Counted from the first letter of the stretch, positions 1 to 9,806 are shown. The stretch is 36,433 nucleotides of DNA from Lysobacteraceae bacterium (GCA_024508915.1 JANINR010000073.1:1-36433); one strand, 5' to 3'. Numbers and translations: made by a program. The notes: generated by a model not told the origin, from the sequence alone.

Positions 1-1846
<1,846 letters not shown>

Positions 1847-1905
1847 GGGTACTTGCTCCTGAGGATCGTTCGTCTGTGCGGGCGCCCGCGGCGCCGATGG
1901 TTGCA

Positions 1906-1933
1906 ATCTGGGGCCGGGCGGCGGCGCTTCAAG
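1906..1933 (-). promoter_or_regulatory. sigma32-type promoter upstream of dnaK
   Basis: On the minus strand CTTGAAG (1933-1927) is followed by 13 nt and CCCCAGAT (1913-1906). This fits the RpoH consensus CTTGAAA-N11-16-CCCCATnT. The architecture is the same as at the promoter upstream of grpE. It would add a dnaK-specific heat-shock transcript to read-through from grpE. Confidence 0.7.
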
Positions 1934-1943
1934 CGCCCGGCCC
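1911..1943 (-). repeat. 10-bp perfect inverted repeat over the dnaK promoter
   Basis: GGGCCGGGCG (1911-1920) and CGCCCGGCCC (1934-1943) are perfect complements separated by 13 nt. The arms overlap the -10 box of the dnaK sigma32 promoter and the loop carries its -35 box. In a grpE read-through transcript this would fold into a very stable hairpin. No T-tract follows, so it is not a typical terminator; a role as RNA-processing site or attenuator is inference. Confidence 0.6.
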
Positions 1944-1959
1944 GGCCGTGTTCATCCGT

Positions 1960-2460
1960 TCATTCGGCCACGACGACCAGCGCCGGCCGCAGCAGGCGCT
2001 CGTTGAGGACGTAGCCCTTCTGGAACAGCTGGGCGACGCTGCCGGCGGCGATGCCGTCGGCGGCGACCATGCTCATCGCCTGGTGGCGCTCCGGGTCGAA
2101 GGCATCGCCCTGGCCGGGCGCGACTTCGCTCAACCCGTTGGCGGCGGCGATGCGGTGGAGCTGGCGCAGGGTCAGCTCGAGGCCGGCGCGCAGCGGGTCG
2201 GATTCGGACGCGGCGGCCAGGCCCGCTTCCATGCTGTCGAACAGCGGCAGCAGGTCGGCGAGCAGGCGCTCGTTGGCGAAGCGTCGTGCGCTTTCCAGCT
2301 CGCGCGCCATGCGCTTGCGCTGGTTGTCGAGGTCGGCGCGCTCGCGCAGGCCTTCGGCGCGCAGTTGTTCGAGCTCGGCCCGCAGCTGCTCGATCTCTGC
2401 GTCGCGGGGATCGGCGGCCTGTCCGTCGGGGAAGGTGTCCGGCGTGTCGGTCGTGGTCAT
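1960..2460 (-). CDS. grpE: Nucleotide exchange factor GrpE
   Basis: GrpE releases ADP from DnaK and acts as a thermosensor through its long N-terminal coiled coil. The 166-residue product has an acidic start, a coiled-coil segment rich in Glu/Leu/Arg ([20 protein letters not shown], about residues 20-45), then the conserved region [22 protein letters not shown] and the C-terminal beta domain (HQAMSMV...[16 protein letters not shown]). The start at 2460 (MTTTDTPD) was preferred to the longer frame from 2526 because AAGGAC lies 5 nt before it and the longer version would begin upstream of the predicted transcript start. It sits between hrcA and dnaK, as in other Xanthomonadaceae. Confidence 0.96.
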   Translation of the reverse strand: MTTTDTPDTFPDGQAADPRDAEIEQLRAELEQLRAEGLRERADLDNQRKRMARELESARRFANERLLADLLPLFDSMEAGLAAASESDPLRAGLELTLRQLHRIAAANGLSEVAPGQGDAFDPERHQAMSMVAADGIAAGSVAQLFQKGYVLNERLLRPALVVVAE

Positions 2461-2499
2461 GGTCGTCCTTCGCGGCGGGGGGCCGCGCCATGCCACCGG

Positions 2500-2527
2500 T
2501 ATTGGGGCCGCCCGGCGCCCGTTCAAG
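2500..2527 (-). promoter_or_regulatory. sigma32-type promoter upstream of grpE
   Basis: Minus strand CTTGAAC (2527-2521), a 13-nt spacer, then CCCCAATA (2507-2500), close to the RpoH consensus. It begins just after the hrcA stop codon (2531) and predicts a grpE leader of roughly 30 nt. It implies that grpE-dnaK can be heat-induced independently of hrcA. Confidence 0.75.
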
Positions 2528-2530
2528 CCT

Positions 2531-3607
2531 TCAGGGGCGCAGGGCCGCCCCGAGGGCTTCGGCGGCGGCCTGCACCACCGGGATCACGCGGTCGTAGGCC
2601 ATCCGCGAGGGCCCGATCACGCCGAGGACGCCCAGCGGACGGTCGCCCGCGGCGTAGGGCGCGGTGACCAGCGACATGCCCTCCAGCGGGGCCAGGCCGG
2701 TTTCCTCGCCGATGAAGACGCGGACGCCGGGCGCCCGCGCCGTGCGCTCCAGCAACTGCAGGATCTCGCGCTTCCGGGCGAAGGCTTCGAAGAGGTCGCG
2801 CAGCCGTTCCACGTCGGCAAGGTCCTGCACGCCCATCAGCCGGGTCTGCCCGGCCAGCAGCATGTCCTCGCCGACCACCGCGGCCTCGGGCACGGGGTCG
2901 CCGGCGTCGGGGGCGAGCGCCTGCTCCGCCAGTTCCACGCTGTGCGCCAGCAGCCCGGCCATCTCGTCGCGCGCCCGGCGCAGTTCCTGCACGAGGGCGG
3001 CCCGGATCTCCGCGAGCGTGCGCCCGGCGAAATTGCGGTTCAGGTAGTTGGCAACGCGCTCCAGTTCGCCCGCCTCGTAGCTGCGCCGGGCCTGGAATAC
3101 GCGGTTCTGCACGTCGTTGTCGGCGAACACCAGGATCGCCAGCACCCGCCCGCCGTCGAGCGGGACGAAGTCGATGTGGCGGAACGCGAACTGCCCGCGC
3201 CGGGGGACGCTGACGACGCCGACGAAATGGCTCATCGCGGACAGCAGTTCGGACGCGTTGCCCAGGAGCGCCTGGGTGCCGGTGCCCGCGGGAAGCTCCT
3301 GGCGCAGGCGCGCCATCTCCGTGTCGGGGAGGGGACGCACCTGCAGCAGGGAGTCGACGAACACCCGATAGCCCTGCGCGGTCGGTACCCGCCCGGCCGA
3401 GGCGTGCGGCGAACTCAGCAGGCCGATGTCCTCGAGGTCGCCCAGGATGTTGCGGATCGTGGCCGGGCTCACGTCGAGCCCGGCGTGCCGGGCCAGCGTC
3501 TGCGAGCCGACCGGCGCGCCGTCGCGGATGTAGCGCGAGATCAGCGTGCGCAGCAGCTGGCGGGCACGGGGGTCCAGCGGGTCGTCCGGGAGGGGCGCGC
3601 GGCTCAT
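2531..3607 (-). CDS. hrcA: Heat-inducible transcription repressor HrcA
   Basis: HrcA represses heat-shock genes by binding CIRCE operators and is kept active by GroEL. The 358-residue protein starts [19 protein letters not shown] and has the N-terminal winged-helix region ([20 protein letters not shown], then [19 protein letters not shown]), the [21 protein letters not shown] segment typical of the family, and a GAF-like C-terminal core ending in [20 protein letters not shown]. Length is normal. No CIRCE (TTAGCACTC-N9-GAGTGCTAA) is present in this window, so its target, probably groESL, lies elsewhere. The start at 3607 has no Shine-Dalgarno sequence but a TACACT hexamer 6 nt upstream. Confidence 0.96.
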   Translation of the reverse strand: MSRAPLPDDPLDPRARQLLRTLISRYIRDGAPVGSQTLARHAGLDVSPATIRNILGDLEDIGLLSSPHASAGRVPTAQGYRVFVDSLLQVRPLPDTEMARLRQELPAGTGTQALLGNASELLSAMSHFVGVVSVPRRGQFAFRHIDFVPLDGGRVLAILVFADNDVQNRVFQARRSYEAGELERVANYLNRNFAGRTLAEIRAALVQELRRARDEMAGLLAHSVELAEQALAPDAGDPVPEAAVVGEDMLLAGQTRLMGVQDLADVERLRDLFEAFARKREILQLLERTARAPGVRVFIGEETGLAPLEGMSLVTAPYAAGDRPLGVLGVIGPSRMAYDRVIPVVQAAAEALGAALRP

Positions 3608-3613
3608 GCGCCG

Positions 3614-3619
3614 AGTGTA
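3614..3619 (-). promoter_or_regulatory. -10 element of hrcA, leaderless spacing
   Basis: TACACT on the minus strand, then 6 nt (CGGCGC), then the hrcA ATG. A start site 6-7 nt after the hexamer would fall on the A of ATG. No good -35 hexamer is visible 17 nt upstream. Confidence 0.5.
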
Positions 3620-3664
3620 AGGCGACCGCGGCTCGGCGGCGCAGCGCCTGCGACGGCGATCTCT

Positions 3665-3670
3665 TACGCT
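3665..3670 (+). promoter_or_regulatory. -10 element of recN, leaderless spacing
   Basis: TACGCT followed by 6 nt (ATCGGC) and the recN ATG at 3677, with no Shine-Dalgarno sequence. No LexA-like palindrome is recognisable in the 69 bp between hrcA and recN. Confidence 0.4.
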
Positions 3671-3676
3671 ATCGGC

Positions 3677-5359
3677 ATGCTGACCCGCCTTTCGATCCGC
3701 GATTTCGCCGTCGTCGCCGCCGCCGAGCTCGAATTCGGGCCCGGCCTCACCGTCATTTCCGGCGAGACGGGCGCCGGCAAGTCGCTGCTGGTCGATGCGC
3801 TCGGCTTCATCGCCGGGCTGCGCGCGGACAGTGGCATGGTCCGGCACGGCGCTGCCCGCGCCGAGCTCTCGGCGGAGTTCGACCTGGGCGATGCGCCGGC
3901 GGCGCTGGCGTGGCTGCGCGAGGCTGAGTTCGACGAACCCGCCGGCGCCGGCGCCGACTGCCAGGTGCGACGCACGCTGCGCGCCGACGGCGGCTCGCGC
4001 GCGTGGATCAACGGCCGCCCGGCCACCCTCGCGCAGCTCGGCGAACTCGCGGCGATGCTGGTGGAGATCCACGGGCAGCACGAACACCAGGCGCTGCTCG
4101 ATCGCGGCAGCCAGCTCGCGCTGCTGGATGCCTTCGGCGGGCTGGAAGCCGAGCGCGACGGCGTGCGCGAGGCCGCGAGGCAATGGTCCGCGCTGCTGCG
4201 CGAACGCGATGCGCTCTCGCGCCAGGGCGACGTGGGCGAGCGCATCGCCTGGCTCGAGCACCAGCTGGGCGAACTGCAGCGCGAGTCGCTGGAACCCGAG
4301 GCCATCGCCGCCCTCGCCGGCCTGCACCGCCGCCACGCCCACGGCGCGGCGCTGATCCAGGCGTGCGAGGACGCGAGCACGCGCCTGGGCGGCGACGAGG
4401 GCGGGGCCCCGTCGCGCCTGCTGCAGCAGGTCCGCGGCGCCCTCGCCCGGCATGCGCCCGACGAACCGCGGCTGGCCGAGGTGGATGCCATGCTCGACAC
4501 CGCCGCGATCCAGCTGGACGAGGCGCTCGCGCTGCTGGAGCAGGTGCGTGCCGACCTCGACATCGACCCGGCCGCCTTCGACGAACTCGACCGTCGGCTG
4601 GGCCGGCTCCACGACCTGGCCCGCAAGCACCGCGTGGCCCCCGAGGGCCTGGCCGCGCAGCGCGACGCGCTGGCCGCGGAACTCGAGGCGCTCCGCGATT
4701 CCGGTGCCCGCCTCCGCCGGCTCGACCCGGAGATCGAGGCGGCGGCGCATGCGTGGCAGGCCGCCGCCGCGGCGCTGGGCGAGGCCCGTCGCGATGCCGC
4801 CGCCCGGCTGTCGTCGGGCACCACCGCGTTGCTGTCGGAACTGGGCATGGGGGGTGGCCGCTTCGAGGCGGCCCTGGAGCCCGTGTCGACCGATCGGCCC
4901 GATCCGCAGGGCGCCGAGCGCGTGGAATTCCTGGTCGCCGCCAACGCCGGGCAGCCCCCGCGCCCGCTGCGCCGCGTCGCCTCGGGCGGCGAGCTGTCGC
5001 GCATCTCGCTCGCGATCGAAGTGGCCGCGCTGGGCAAGGACGCGGTCCCGACGATGGTGTTCGACGAGGTGGACTCGGGCATCGGCGGCGCCGTCGCCCA
5101 GATCGTCGGCCAGAAGCTGCGCGCCCTCGGCGCCGGGCGCCAGGCGCTGTGCGTCACCCACCTGCCGCAGGTGGCCGCGCACGGGCACGCGCACTACCGC
5201 GTGAGCAAGTCCGAACAGGCGGGCGCGACCCACAGCGCGGTCGAAGTCCTCGATGCGAAGGCGCGGGAGGAGGAGATCGCGCGGATGCTCGGCGGCGCCA
5301 CCGTCGGCAAGGAGGCGCGCGCGGCGGCGCGCCGGCTGCTCAGCGACGCAGCTTCCTGA
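3677..5359 (+). CDS. recN: DNA repair protein RecN
   Basis: SMC-like ATPase that acts early in double-strand break repair. The 560-residue product begins MLTRLSIRDFAVVAAAELEF and has the Walker A motif GETGAGKS (residues 29-36), the following ALGFIAGLRAD segment, a central coiled coil, and near the C-terminus the ABC signature SGGELSR and Walker B TMVFDEVDSGIGG, then CVTHLPQVAAHG. Length and domain order are normal for RecN. The start at 3677 was chosen because the conserved N-terminus begins there; the reading frame is open far upstream (from 2051), antisense to hrcA. Its end overlaps the convergent fur gene by 20 bp. Confidence 0.97.
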   Translation: MLTRLSIRDFAVVAAAELEFGPGLTVISGETGAGKSLLVDALGFIAGLRADSGMVRHGAARAELSAEFDLGDAPAALAWLREAEFDEPAGAGADCQVRRTLRADGGSRAWINGRPATLAQLGELAAMLVEIHGQHEHQALLDRGSQLALLDAFGGLEAERDGVREAARQWSALLRERDALSRQGDVGERIAWLEHQLGELQRESLEPEAIAALAGLHRRHAHGAALIQACEDASTRLGGDEGGAPSRLLQQVRGALARHAPDEPRLAEVDAMLDTAAIQLDEALALLEQVRADLDIDPAAFDELDRRLGRLHDLARKHRVAPEGLAAQRDALAAELEALRDSGARLRRLDPEIEAAAHAWQAAAAALGEARRDAAARLSSGTTALLSELGMGGGRFEAALEPVSTDRPDPQGAERVEFLVAANAGQPPRPLRRVASGGELSRISLAIEVAALGKDAVPTMVFDEVDSGIGGAVAQIVGQKLRALGAGRQALCVTHLPQVAAHGHAHYRVSKSEQAGATHSAVEVLDAKAREEEIARMLGGATVGKEARAAARRLLSDAAS

Positions 5360-5744
5360 CGTAGAGCACCAGGGCGTGGTCCTGGATCTCGTAGCCGCGC
5401 TCGGCCGCGATCTTCTTCTGGAGTTCCTCGATCTCGTCGCTGTGGAACTCGATCACCTTGCCGTTCTCCACGTCCACCATATGGTCGTGGTGCTCGCCGC
5501 GATCCAGTTCGTACACCGCATGGCCGCCCTCGAAGTTGTGCTTGAGCACGAGCCCGGCCGCCTCGAACTGGGTCAGCACGCGGTAGACGGTCGCCAGCCC
5601 GATCTCGTCGCCCTGCTCCAGCAGCTGCCGGTAGATGTCCTCGGCCGTCAGGTGGCGCGGGCGCAGCTGGTCCAGCAGCGCAAGGATCCGCATCCGCGGG
5701 TGGGTGACCTTCAGTCCGGCCTTGCGCAGGTCGTTGGTTTCCAT
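5340..5744 (-). CDS. fur: Ferric uptake regulator Fur
   Basis: Iron-responsive repressor of uptake genes. The 134-residue protein METNDLRKAGLKVTHPRMRI has the winged helix (HLTAEDIYRQLLEQGDEIGLATVYRVLTQ...) and the metal-binding dimerisation domain with GEHHDHMVDVENGKVIEF and a C-terminal LVLYVRKLRR. The His ligands are present. The CxxC pairs of E. coli Fur are missing and there is no cysteine at all in the protein, as seen in part in the Pseudomonas/Xanthomonas Fur lineage. It is divergent from bamE, the classical fur-omlA arrangement, and overlaps recN convergently by 20 bp. Confidence 0.97.
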   Translation of the reverse strand: METNDLRKAGLKVTHPRMRILALLDQLRPRHLTAEDIYRQLLEQGDEIGLATVYRVLTQFEAAGLVLKHNFEGGHAVYELDRGEHHDHMVDVENGKVIEFHSDEIEELQKKIAAERGYEIQDHALVLYVRKLRR

Positions 5745-5769
5745 GGCGGCTGGGCTCCCGGCTTGCGTG

Positions 5770-5775
5770 TATGAT
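5770..5775 (+). promoter_or_regulatory. Candidate -10 element of bamE
   Basis: TATGAT, predicting a bamE leader of about 31 nt (start codon 5813). No clear -35 box is seen at 17 nt. The leader has no obvious Shine-Dalgarno sequence. Confidence 0.4.
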
Positions 5776-5782
5776 CGGCCCC

Positions 5783-5788
5783 ATTATC
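5783..5788 (-). promoter_or_regulatory. Candidate -10 element of fur, overlapping a possible Fur box
   Basis: GATAAT on the minus strand, 38 nt before the fur ATG. The 19-mer 5770-5788 matches the GATAATGATAATCATTATC Fur box at 11 of 19 positions, with a perfect CATTATC right half. It would cover both divergent -10 elements, which would fit autoregulation; this is inference from a weak match. Confidence 0.4.
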
Positions 5789-5812
5789 GCCATTTCCCCC
5801 GCCTGCGACCCC

Positions 5813-6205
5813 ATGCGCAAGACTGCCCTGCTCGCGATCGCCATCGCCGCCCTCACCGTTGCCGGTTGCGGCATCGTCTACAAGCAGCCGATCTACCAGG
5901 GCAACCTGATGGACAAGGCCGCCGTCGACCAGCTCCAGGCCGGGATGACCAAGGACCAGGTGCAGGCCCTGCTGGGCTCGCCGTCCATCGCCGACCCGTT
6001 CCACCACGATCGCTGGGACTACACGGCGACCGAGCGCACCGACCGCCTGGGCCACACCGAAGTCCGCAATTTCACGGTCTTCTTCGAGAACGATGCGGTG
6101 AGCCGCTGGGAAGGCGACTACTTCCCGGAGCAGGACAAGGCGCTGTCCGAGAAGATGGGCCGCTTCGGCAACCTCGCCAAGGACAAGAAGAAGAAGGGCG
6201 GCTGA
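5813..6205 (+). CDS. bamE: Outer membrane assembly lipoprotein BamE (OmlA/SmpA)
   Basis: Lipoprotein of the BAM complex, which inserts beta-barrel proteins into the outer membrane. The 130-residue product MRKTALLAIAIAALTVAGC has a lipoprotein signal with lipobox V16-A17-G18-C19. The mature part carries the family sequence YKQPIYQGNLMDKAAVDQLQAGMTKDQVQALLGSP and a core ending WEGDYFPEQD, followed by a Lys-rich tail. The ATG at 5813 gives a standard signal peptide; the open frame begins at 5771, inside the putative -10 element. It is divergent from fur, and its neighbours recN, rnfH, ratA and smpB match the E. coli grouping. Confidence 0.95.
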   Translation: MRKTALLAIAIAALTVAGCGIVYKQPIYQGNLMDKAAVDQLQAGMTKDQVQALLGSPSIADPFHHDRWDYTATERTDRLGHTEVRNFTVFFENDAVSRWEGDYFPEQDKALSEKMGRFGNLAKDKKKKGG

Positions 6206-6206
6206 G

Positions 6207-6470
6207 TCAGCGCCGCGCGCGCCGCCGGCGCGCTTCCTTCGGATCCATCCGCAACGCTTCCAGCAGTTCCACGCGATCGCCGTCGCGAAGCACGCGCGCG
6301 GGCGCGGCGGCTTCGCCGTACACGGCGTGGCCGGCGACGCCCTCGAGTCCGAACCCGCATTCGCGCACGGCGTCGGCCACCGTCGCGCCGCTCGGCAACT
6401 CCAGTCGCACCGACAGGTGCCGGCGCGGCCACGCCCGCACGACCTCGACGCGCACCCGGTCGCCGCTCAT
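6207..6470 (-). CDS. rnfH: RnfH/RatB family ubiquitin-like protein
   Basis: Small protein of 87 residues, [20 protein letters not shown], with the beta-grasp pattern of the RnfH/YfjF family (VRVEVVRAWP, LPSGATVADAVRECG, VYGEAAAPARVLRDGDRVELLEAL) and an Arg-rich end. Its molecular role is not settled in any organism. The ATG at 6470 overlaps the ratA stop by 4 nt (ATGA), so the two are almost certainly translationally coupled. In E. coli the homologue ratB likewise follows ratA beside smpB. Confidence 0.9.
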   Translation of the reverse strand: MSGDRVRVEVVRAWPRRHLSVRLELPSGATVADAVRECGFGLEGVAGHAVYGEAAAPARVLRDGDRVELLEALRMDPKEARRRRARR

Positions 6471-6901
6471 TTCGCCGGCGTGCCGTCCGCGACGCGCACG
6501 AAATCGTCCACCATCCGGTCGGCGAGGCCCTGCATGCCCAGCGCGAGCGCGCCCCCGAGCAGCTTCGCCTGCGGCTCGAACTCGAGCGTGAGGGTGACAC
6601 GGCATGCGGACTCGTCCAGGGCGTGGAACTGCCAGCGGCCCTGCAACCGGCGGAACGGCCCGTCGCGCAGCGCCATGTCGATGTGATGCGGGGGCGACAG
6701 CGTGTTCTCGGTCGTGAACCAGGTCCGCAACGGCCCCAGGCCGAGGTCCAGCCGGGCCACGACCCGGTCGTCGCTGCGCTCGAGCACCCGCGCCGACTCG
6801 CACCAGGCGAAGCGCCGGGGGTAGGCCTCGATGTCGTCCACCAGCGCGAACATGCGCGCCGCCGAATGCCCGACCAGGGCGCTGCGCTGAATTCTGGTCA
6901 T
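6467..6901 (-). CDS. ratA: RatA/COQ10 family START-domain protein
   Basis: 144-residue protein [34 protein letters not shown], the hallmark of the RatA/Coq10 (polyketide cyclase/START) family, ending with [15 protein letters not shown]. In E. coli RatA has been described as blocking 70S assembly; its mitochondrial relatives bind coenzyme Q, so the physiological role is open. The open frame extends to 6952, but the conserved start and a -10-like CATTGT at 6916-6911 favour 6901, with at most a few nucleotides of leader. It is divergent from smpB and coupled to rnfH. Confidence 0.92.
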   Translation of the reverse strand: MTRIQRSALVGHSAARMFALVDDIEAYPRRFAWCESARVLERSDDRVVARLDLGLGPLRTWFTTENTLSPPHHIDMALRDGPFRRLQGRWQFHALDESACRVTLTLEFEPQAKLLGGALALGMQGLADRMVDDFVRVADGTPAK

Positions 6902-6909
6902 GGAGATGG

Positions 6910-6915
6910 GACAAT
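6910..6915 (+). promoter_or_regulatory. -10 element of smpB, leaderless spacing
   Basis: GACAAT followed by GGCCGG and the smpB ATG at 6922. The opposite strand of 6911-6916 reads CATTGT, a possible -10 for ratA, so the same bases may serve both directions. Confidence 0.45.
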
Positions 6916-6921
6916 GGCCGG

Positions 6922-7416
6922 ATGGCAGGAAAGAGTTCCAAGGATAAGGCAAACGGCGGCGGCACCATTGCGCTGAACAAGCGCGCGCGCCACGAGTTCC
7001 ACATCGAGCAGCGCTACGAGGCCGGGCTGGCCCTGCAGGGCTGGGAGCTCAAGTCGATCCGCGCCGGGCGCGCCAACATCACCGAGGCCTACGCCGTGGT
7101 CCGCGACGGCGAACTGTTCCTGTTCGGCGCGCAGATCACGCCGCTGATCTCCGCGTCGACGCATGTCGTCGCCGACGATCGGCGCACCCGCAAGCTCCTG
7201 CTCAACCGCCGCGAGATCGACGTGCTGATCGGCAAGGTGCAACGCGACGGCTATACGCTGGTCCCCACCGCGATGTACTGGAAGGGCAACAAGGTCAAGG
7301 CGGAGCTCGGGCTGGCGCGCGGCAAGCAGATGCACGACAAGCGCGAGGCGAGCAAGGAACGCGACTGGAACCGCGAGAAGCAGCGCGTGCTGCGCCGGCA
7401 CAACCGGGACGCCTAG
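6922..7416 (+). CDS. smpB: SsrA-binding protein SmpB
   Basis: Binds tmRNA and delivers it to stalled ribosomes for trans-translation. The 164-residue product has the OB-fold sequence [36 protein letters not shown], the tmRNA-contact region and a basic C-terminal tail ([27 protein letters not shown]) that probes the mRNA channel. Length and motifs are normal. The RNA partner ssrA lies 2.4 kb downstream on the same strand, separated by a kinase gene on the opposite strand. No Shine-Dalgarno sequence precedes the ATG. Confidence 0.97.
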   Translation: MAGKSSKDKANGGGTIALNKRARHEFHIEQRYEAGLALQGWELKSIRAGRANITEAYAVVRDGELFLFGAQITPLISASTHVVADDRRTRKLLLNRREIDVLIGKVQRDGYTLVPTAMYWKGNKVKAELGLARGKQMHDKREASKERDWNREKQRVLRRHNRDA

Positions 7417-7475
7417 CCGCGGGACGCGCGGCGCATCGGCGCGCGGCGTTGTCGCATGCGGCGTCGCGCGCGCCA

Positions 7476-9683
7476 TCACGCCTGGGGCGCGGTTTCCGGC
7501 AGGGTGAACGCGAACGTCGCGCCCTCGCCGCCCGCGCTGTCGGCGCGGATCGTGCCGCCGTGCCGCTCGACGATCCGCCGCACCGACGCGAGCCCGACGC
7601 CCTCGCCCGCGAAGTCCTCCTGGCTGTGCAGGCGCTGGAATGGGCGGAACAGCTTGTCCGCGTATTCCACCGGGAATCCCGCGCCGTTGTCGCGCACGAA
7701 GAAGGCGCCGCCCGGCTCGCGCCCGACCTCGATCCTTGCGGGGCGCCGGTCGCGGCTGAACTTCCAGGCGTTGCCAAGCAGGTTCTCGAGCAGGTTGCGT
7801 ACAAGGCTCGGGTCGCCCACGGCGCGCAGTCCCGGCGCGATGTGGACTTCGACGTCGCGGCCGGGCTCGTTCGCGCGCAGCTCGGCGACGATGTCGGCTG
7901 CCATTTTCGACAGGTCCAGCGCGACCGGGTGGATGCCGCCACGGCCCAGCCGCGCCATCTTCAGCAGGGCCTCGATCAGCGCGCCCATCCGCGACGCAGC
8001 GGCGCGCACGCGGGCGACGTAGTCGCGCCCCTCGTCGTCGAGGACGTCGCGGTAGCGCTCGCCGAGCAGCCGGCTGAAGCCGTCGATCGCGCGCAGGGGC
8101 GCGCGCAGGTCGTGCGACACGCTGTAGGCGAAGGACTCCAGGTCCTGGTTGGCGATGGTCAGCTCGCGCGTGCGCGCCTCCACGCGCGCCTCGAGGCTGC
8201 GGTTGAGCGCGAGCACCTGCGCCTCGGCGCGCAGCCGGTCGGTGACGTCTTCCACCTGCACCAGTCGCACGACGTCCTGGCCGATCTCGCCGGGCACCGG
8301 CGCGAAGGTCATCTGTACCTGGCGCAGGCCGCCGCCGTCGGCGAGCAGCGTCCGCGTGCTGCGGTACACGCCGGCGCCCAGCAGCGCCTGCTGGCTCCGG
8401 CGCATCGCATCCTCGCCGCTGTAGTCGAGGAAGTGCGCATCGAATTCGGTGCCCAGCAACTGCGCCACCGGCCGGCCGATGGTCCGCGCCAGCGCCGGGT
8501 TGGCGTCGACGATCCGACCCTGGCGGTCGAGCAGCGCCTGCCCGATCGCGGAGTATTCCATCGCGCTGCGGAAACGCTGTTCGCTGCGGCGGTACGACTC
8601 GGTCATGCGCGCGGCGAGGCGGTCCGCGCGCGAACGCGTCGTCGCGAGCACCAGCGCGATGCCGTAGAGCAGCAGCGAGGCGATCACGCCGACCACGAGC
8701 GTGCTGCGCAAATTGCGCAGGCGTGCGTCGAGGGCGGCGCGCGGCCCCGACACGAACTCGAGCCGCCAGCGGCGCCCGTAGGCTTCGATCGTGGTGGTCG
8801 CCTTGAACGCGGCCGCCGCGGCGCCCGCGAACCTGGGATCCTCGTAGAGCGGGGGGCCGGCGGGCTTGCCGTCGGCGTCCAGGTCGACCACCCGAAGCCA
8901 CAGCCGTTGCGGCGCCTTGCTCAGCGCCTGACCGACGAGTTCGCCCGCGCGGAACGGCACGTAGACCCAGCCCTGCAGCGACTCGCGCCGGGCCGCCACG
9001 CTCGACGGGCGGTCGCCGGCGCGGTAGACGGGCAGCAGCAGCAAGGCCCCCGGCTGGGGGCGGCGGGCGGCGACGCGGTCCTGCACCAGGTTGACCGCCG
9101 TGGTCATCCGCGGCTGGCCGCTGTCGCGCGCCGCGTCCATCGCGGCGCGGCGCACGGGTTCGGAATACAGGTCGTAGCCGATCGCGGCCGCATTGTCCGG
9201 GGTGCGCGGCTCGAGATAGAGGATCGGCCCGTAGGTCTCGCGCACGCCATGCGGCCATACGCCGAGCATCCCCTGGCCGCTGTCGCGCATCATGCGCTGG
9301 AGCTCCGCCAGCTGCAGCGGCGTCGCTTCCACCACGAAGCCGAGCGCCACGGCGTCCGGATAGCGCTGGCGCAGGTTCAGGCCGTCGACGTAGGTGCGCC
9401 ACTGCTGCCGGCTCGGCCGTGCGACCGACGCGAACAGCGATACCGCGCCGCGCGCCAGCAACTCGTAGTTGCCCAGGCGTTGCGCGATCAACGACGAGGC
9501 CTCGTCGGCGCGCGACGCGAACTCCGCCTGCGCCGCCGCCATCTCGCGCACGTGCGCCCCGCGCCAGTACAGGAACACCAGCAGCAGCGACGCCAGCAGC
9601 ACCAGCAACGCCAGGGCGTGGCCGGCCACGGAGCTGCCCGAAGCGGGCGGCCGCATGTCCGGGGCCTGGGGGGTCGAGGGCAT
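7476..9683 (-). CDS. CHASE-PAS sensor histidine kinase (orphan)
   Basis: 735-residue inner-membrane kinase. Visible in order: TM1 (about 22-40), a periplasmic CHASE-type domain (about 70-300, with RYPDAVALGFV and YGPILYLEPRT), TM2 (about 327-347), a PAS domain (about 370-485, AMEYSAIGQALLDRQGRIVDANPAL), a coiled linker, HisKA with phosphoacceptor H524 in SVSHDLRAPLRAIDGF, and an HATPase with N638, D665xGxG and GEGVGLASV. The SHDLRAPLRAIDGFS type is shared with phytochrome-like and cyanobacterial kinases. There is no receiver domain and no response-regulator gene nearby, so the partner is unknown. CHASE ligands are typically small molecules, but none can be deduced. The start at 9683 lacks a Shine-Dalgarno sequence and has TATGCT 6 nt upstream. 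Confidence 0.9.
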   Translation of the reverse strand: MPSTPQAPDMRPPASGSSVAGHALALLVLLASLLLVFLYWRGAHVREMAAAQAEFASRADEASSLIAQRLGNYELLARGAVSLFASVARPSRQQWRTYVDGLNLRQRYPDAVALGFVVEATPLQLAELQRMMRDSGQGMLGVWPHGVRETYGPILYLEPRTPDNAAAIGYDLYSEPVRRAAMDAARDSGQPRMTTAVNLVQDRVAARRPQPGALLLLPVYRAGDRPSSVAARRESLQGWVYVPFRAGELVGQALSKAPQRLWLRVVDLDADGKPAGPPLYEDPRFAGAAAAAFKATTTIEAYGRRWRLEFVSGPRAALDARLRNLRSTLVVGVIASLLLYGIALVLATTRSRADRLAARMTESYRRSEQRFRSAMEYSAIGQALLDRQGRIVDANPALARTIGRPVAQLLGTEFDAHFLDYSGEDAMRRSQQALLGAGVYRSTRTLLADGGGLRQVQMTFAPVPGEIGQDVVRLVQVEDVTDRLRAEAQVLALNRSLEARVEARTRELTIANQDLESFAYSVSHDLRAPLRAIDGFSRLLGERYRDVLDDEGRDYVARVRAAASRMGALIEALLKMARLGRGGIHPVALDLSKMAADIVAELRANEPGRDVEVHIAPGLRAVGDPSLVRNLLENLLGNAWKFSRDRRPARIEVGREPGGAFFVRDNGAGFPVEYADKLFRPFQRLHSQEDFAGEGVGLASVRRIVERHGGTIRADSAGGEGATFAFTLPETAPQA

Positions 9684-9689
9684 GCGCGC

Positions 9690-9695
9690 AGCATA
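9690..9695 (-). promoter_or_regulatory. -10 element of the CHASE kinase gene, leaderless spacing
   Basis: TATGCT on the minus strand, 6 nt (GCGCGC), then ATG. No Shine-Dalgarno-like sequence is present. Confidence 0.5.
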
Positions 9696-9751
9696 TCCCG
9701 GCGGCGGACTCCGCTTGCGTGAACCGGCGCTGGACGCGGCGGCCGTCCTGC

Positions 9752-9779
9752 TTGAACCCCCCGGGGCTGGCCCTATACT
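9752..9779 (+). promoter_or_regulatory. sigma70 promoter of ssrA
   Basis: TTGAAC (9752-9757), a 16-nt spacer and TATACT (9774-9779). Transcription would start near 9786, about 20 nt before the mature tmRNA 5' end, leaving a short leader for RNase P to remove. Confidence 0.75.
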
Positions 9780-9806
9780 GGACCTGTCGGACGTTTCGAC
9801 ATTCCC

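Noticed and set aside
1911-1943. Palindrome before dnaK as a terminator
   Set aside because: No T-run follows on the minus strand, and termination between grpE and dnaK would be odd. Recorded as an inverted repeat over a promoter.
3608-3676. Possible CIRCE or LexA operator between hrcA and recN
   Set aside because: No TTAGCACTC/GAGTGCTAA pair and no LexA-like palindrome in the 69 bp. GAGTGTAA alone is better read as the hrcA -10 on the other strand.
2531-5233. Very long open frame on the minus strand antisense to recN and in phase with hrcA
   Set aside because: Only the last 358 codons match a protein (HrcA). The rest is low-complexity Arg/Ala/Gly antisense to recN, as expected from third-position GC bias.
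5771-5812. Earlier ATG for bamE at 5771
   Set aside because: It would place 14 residues before the lipoprotein signal and begin inside the putative -10 element.
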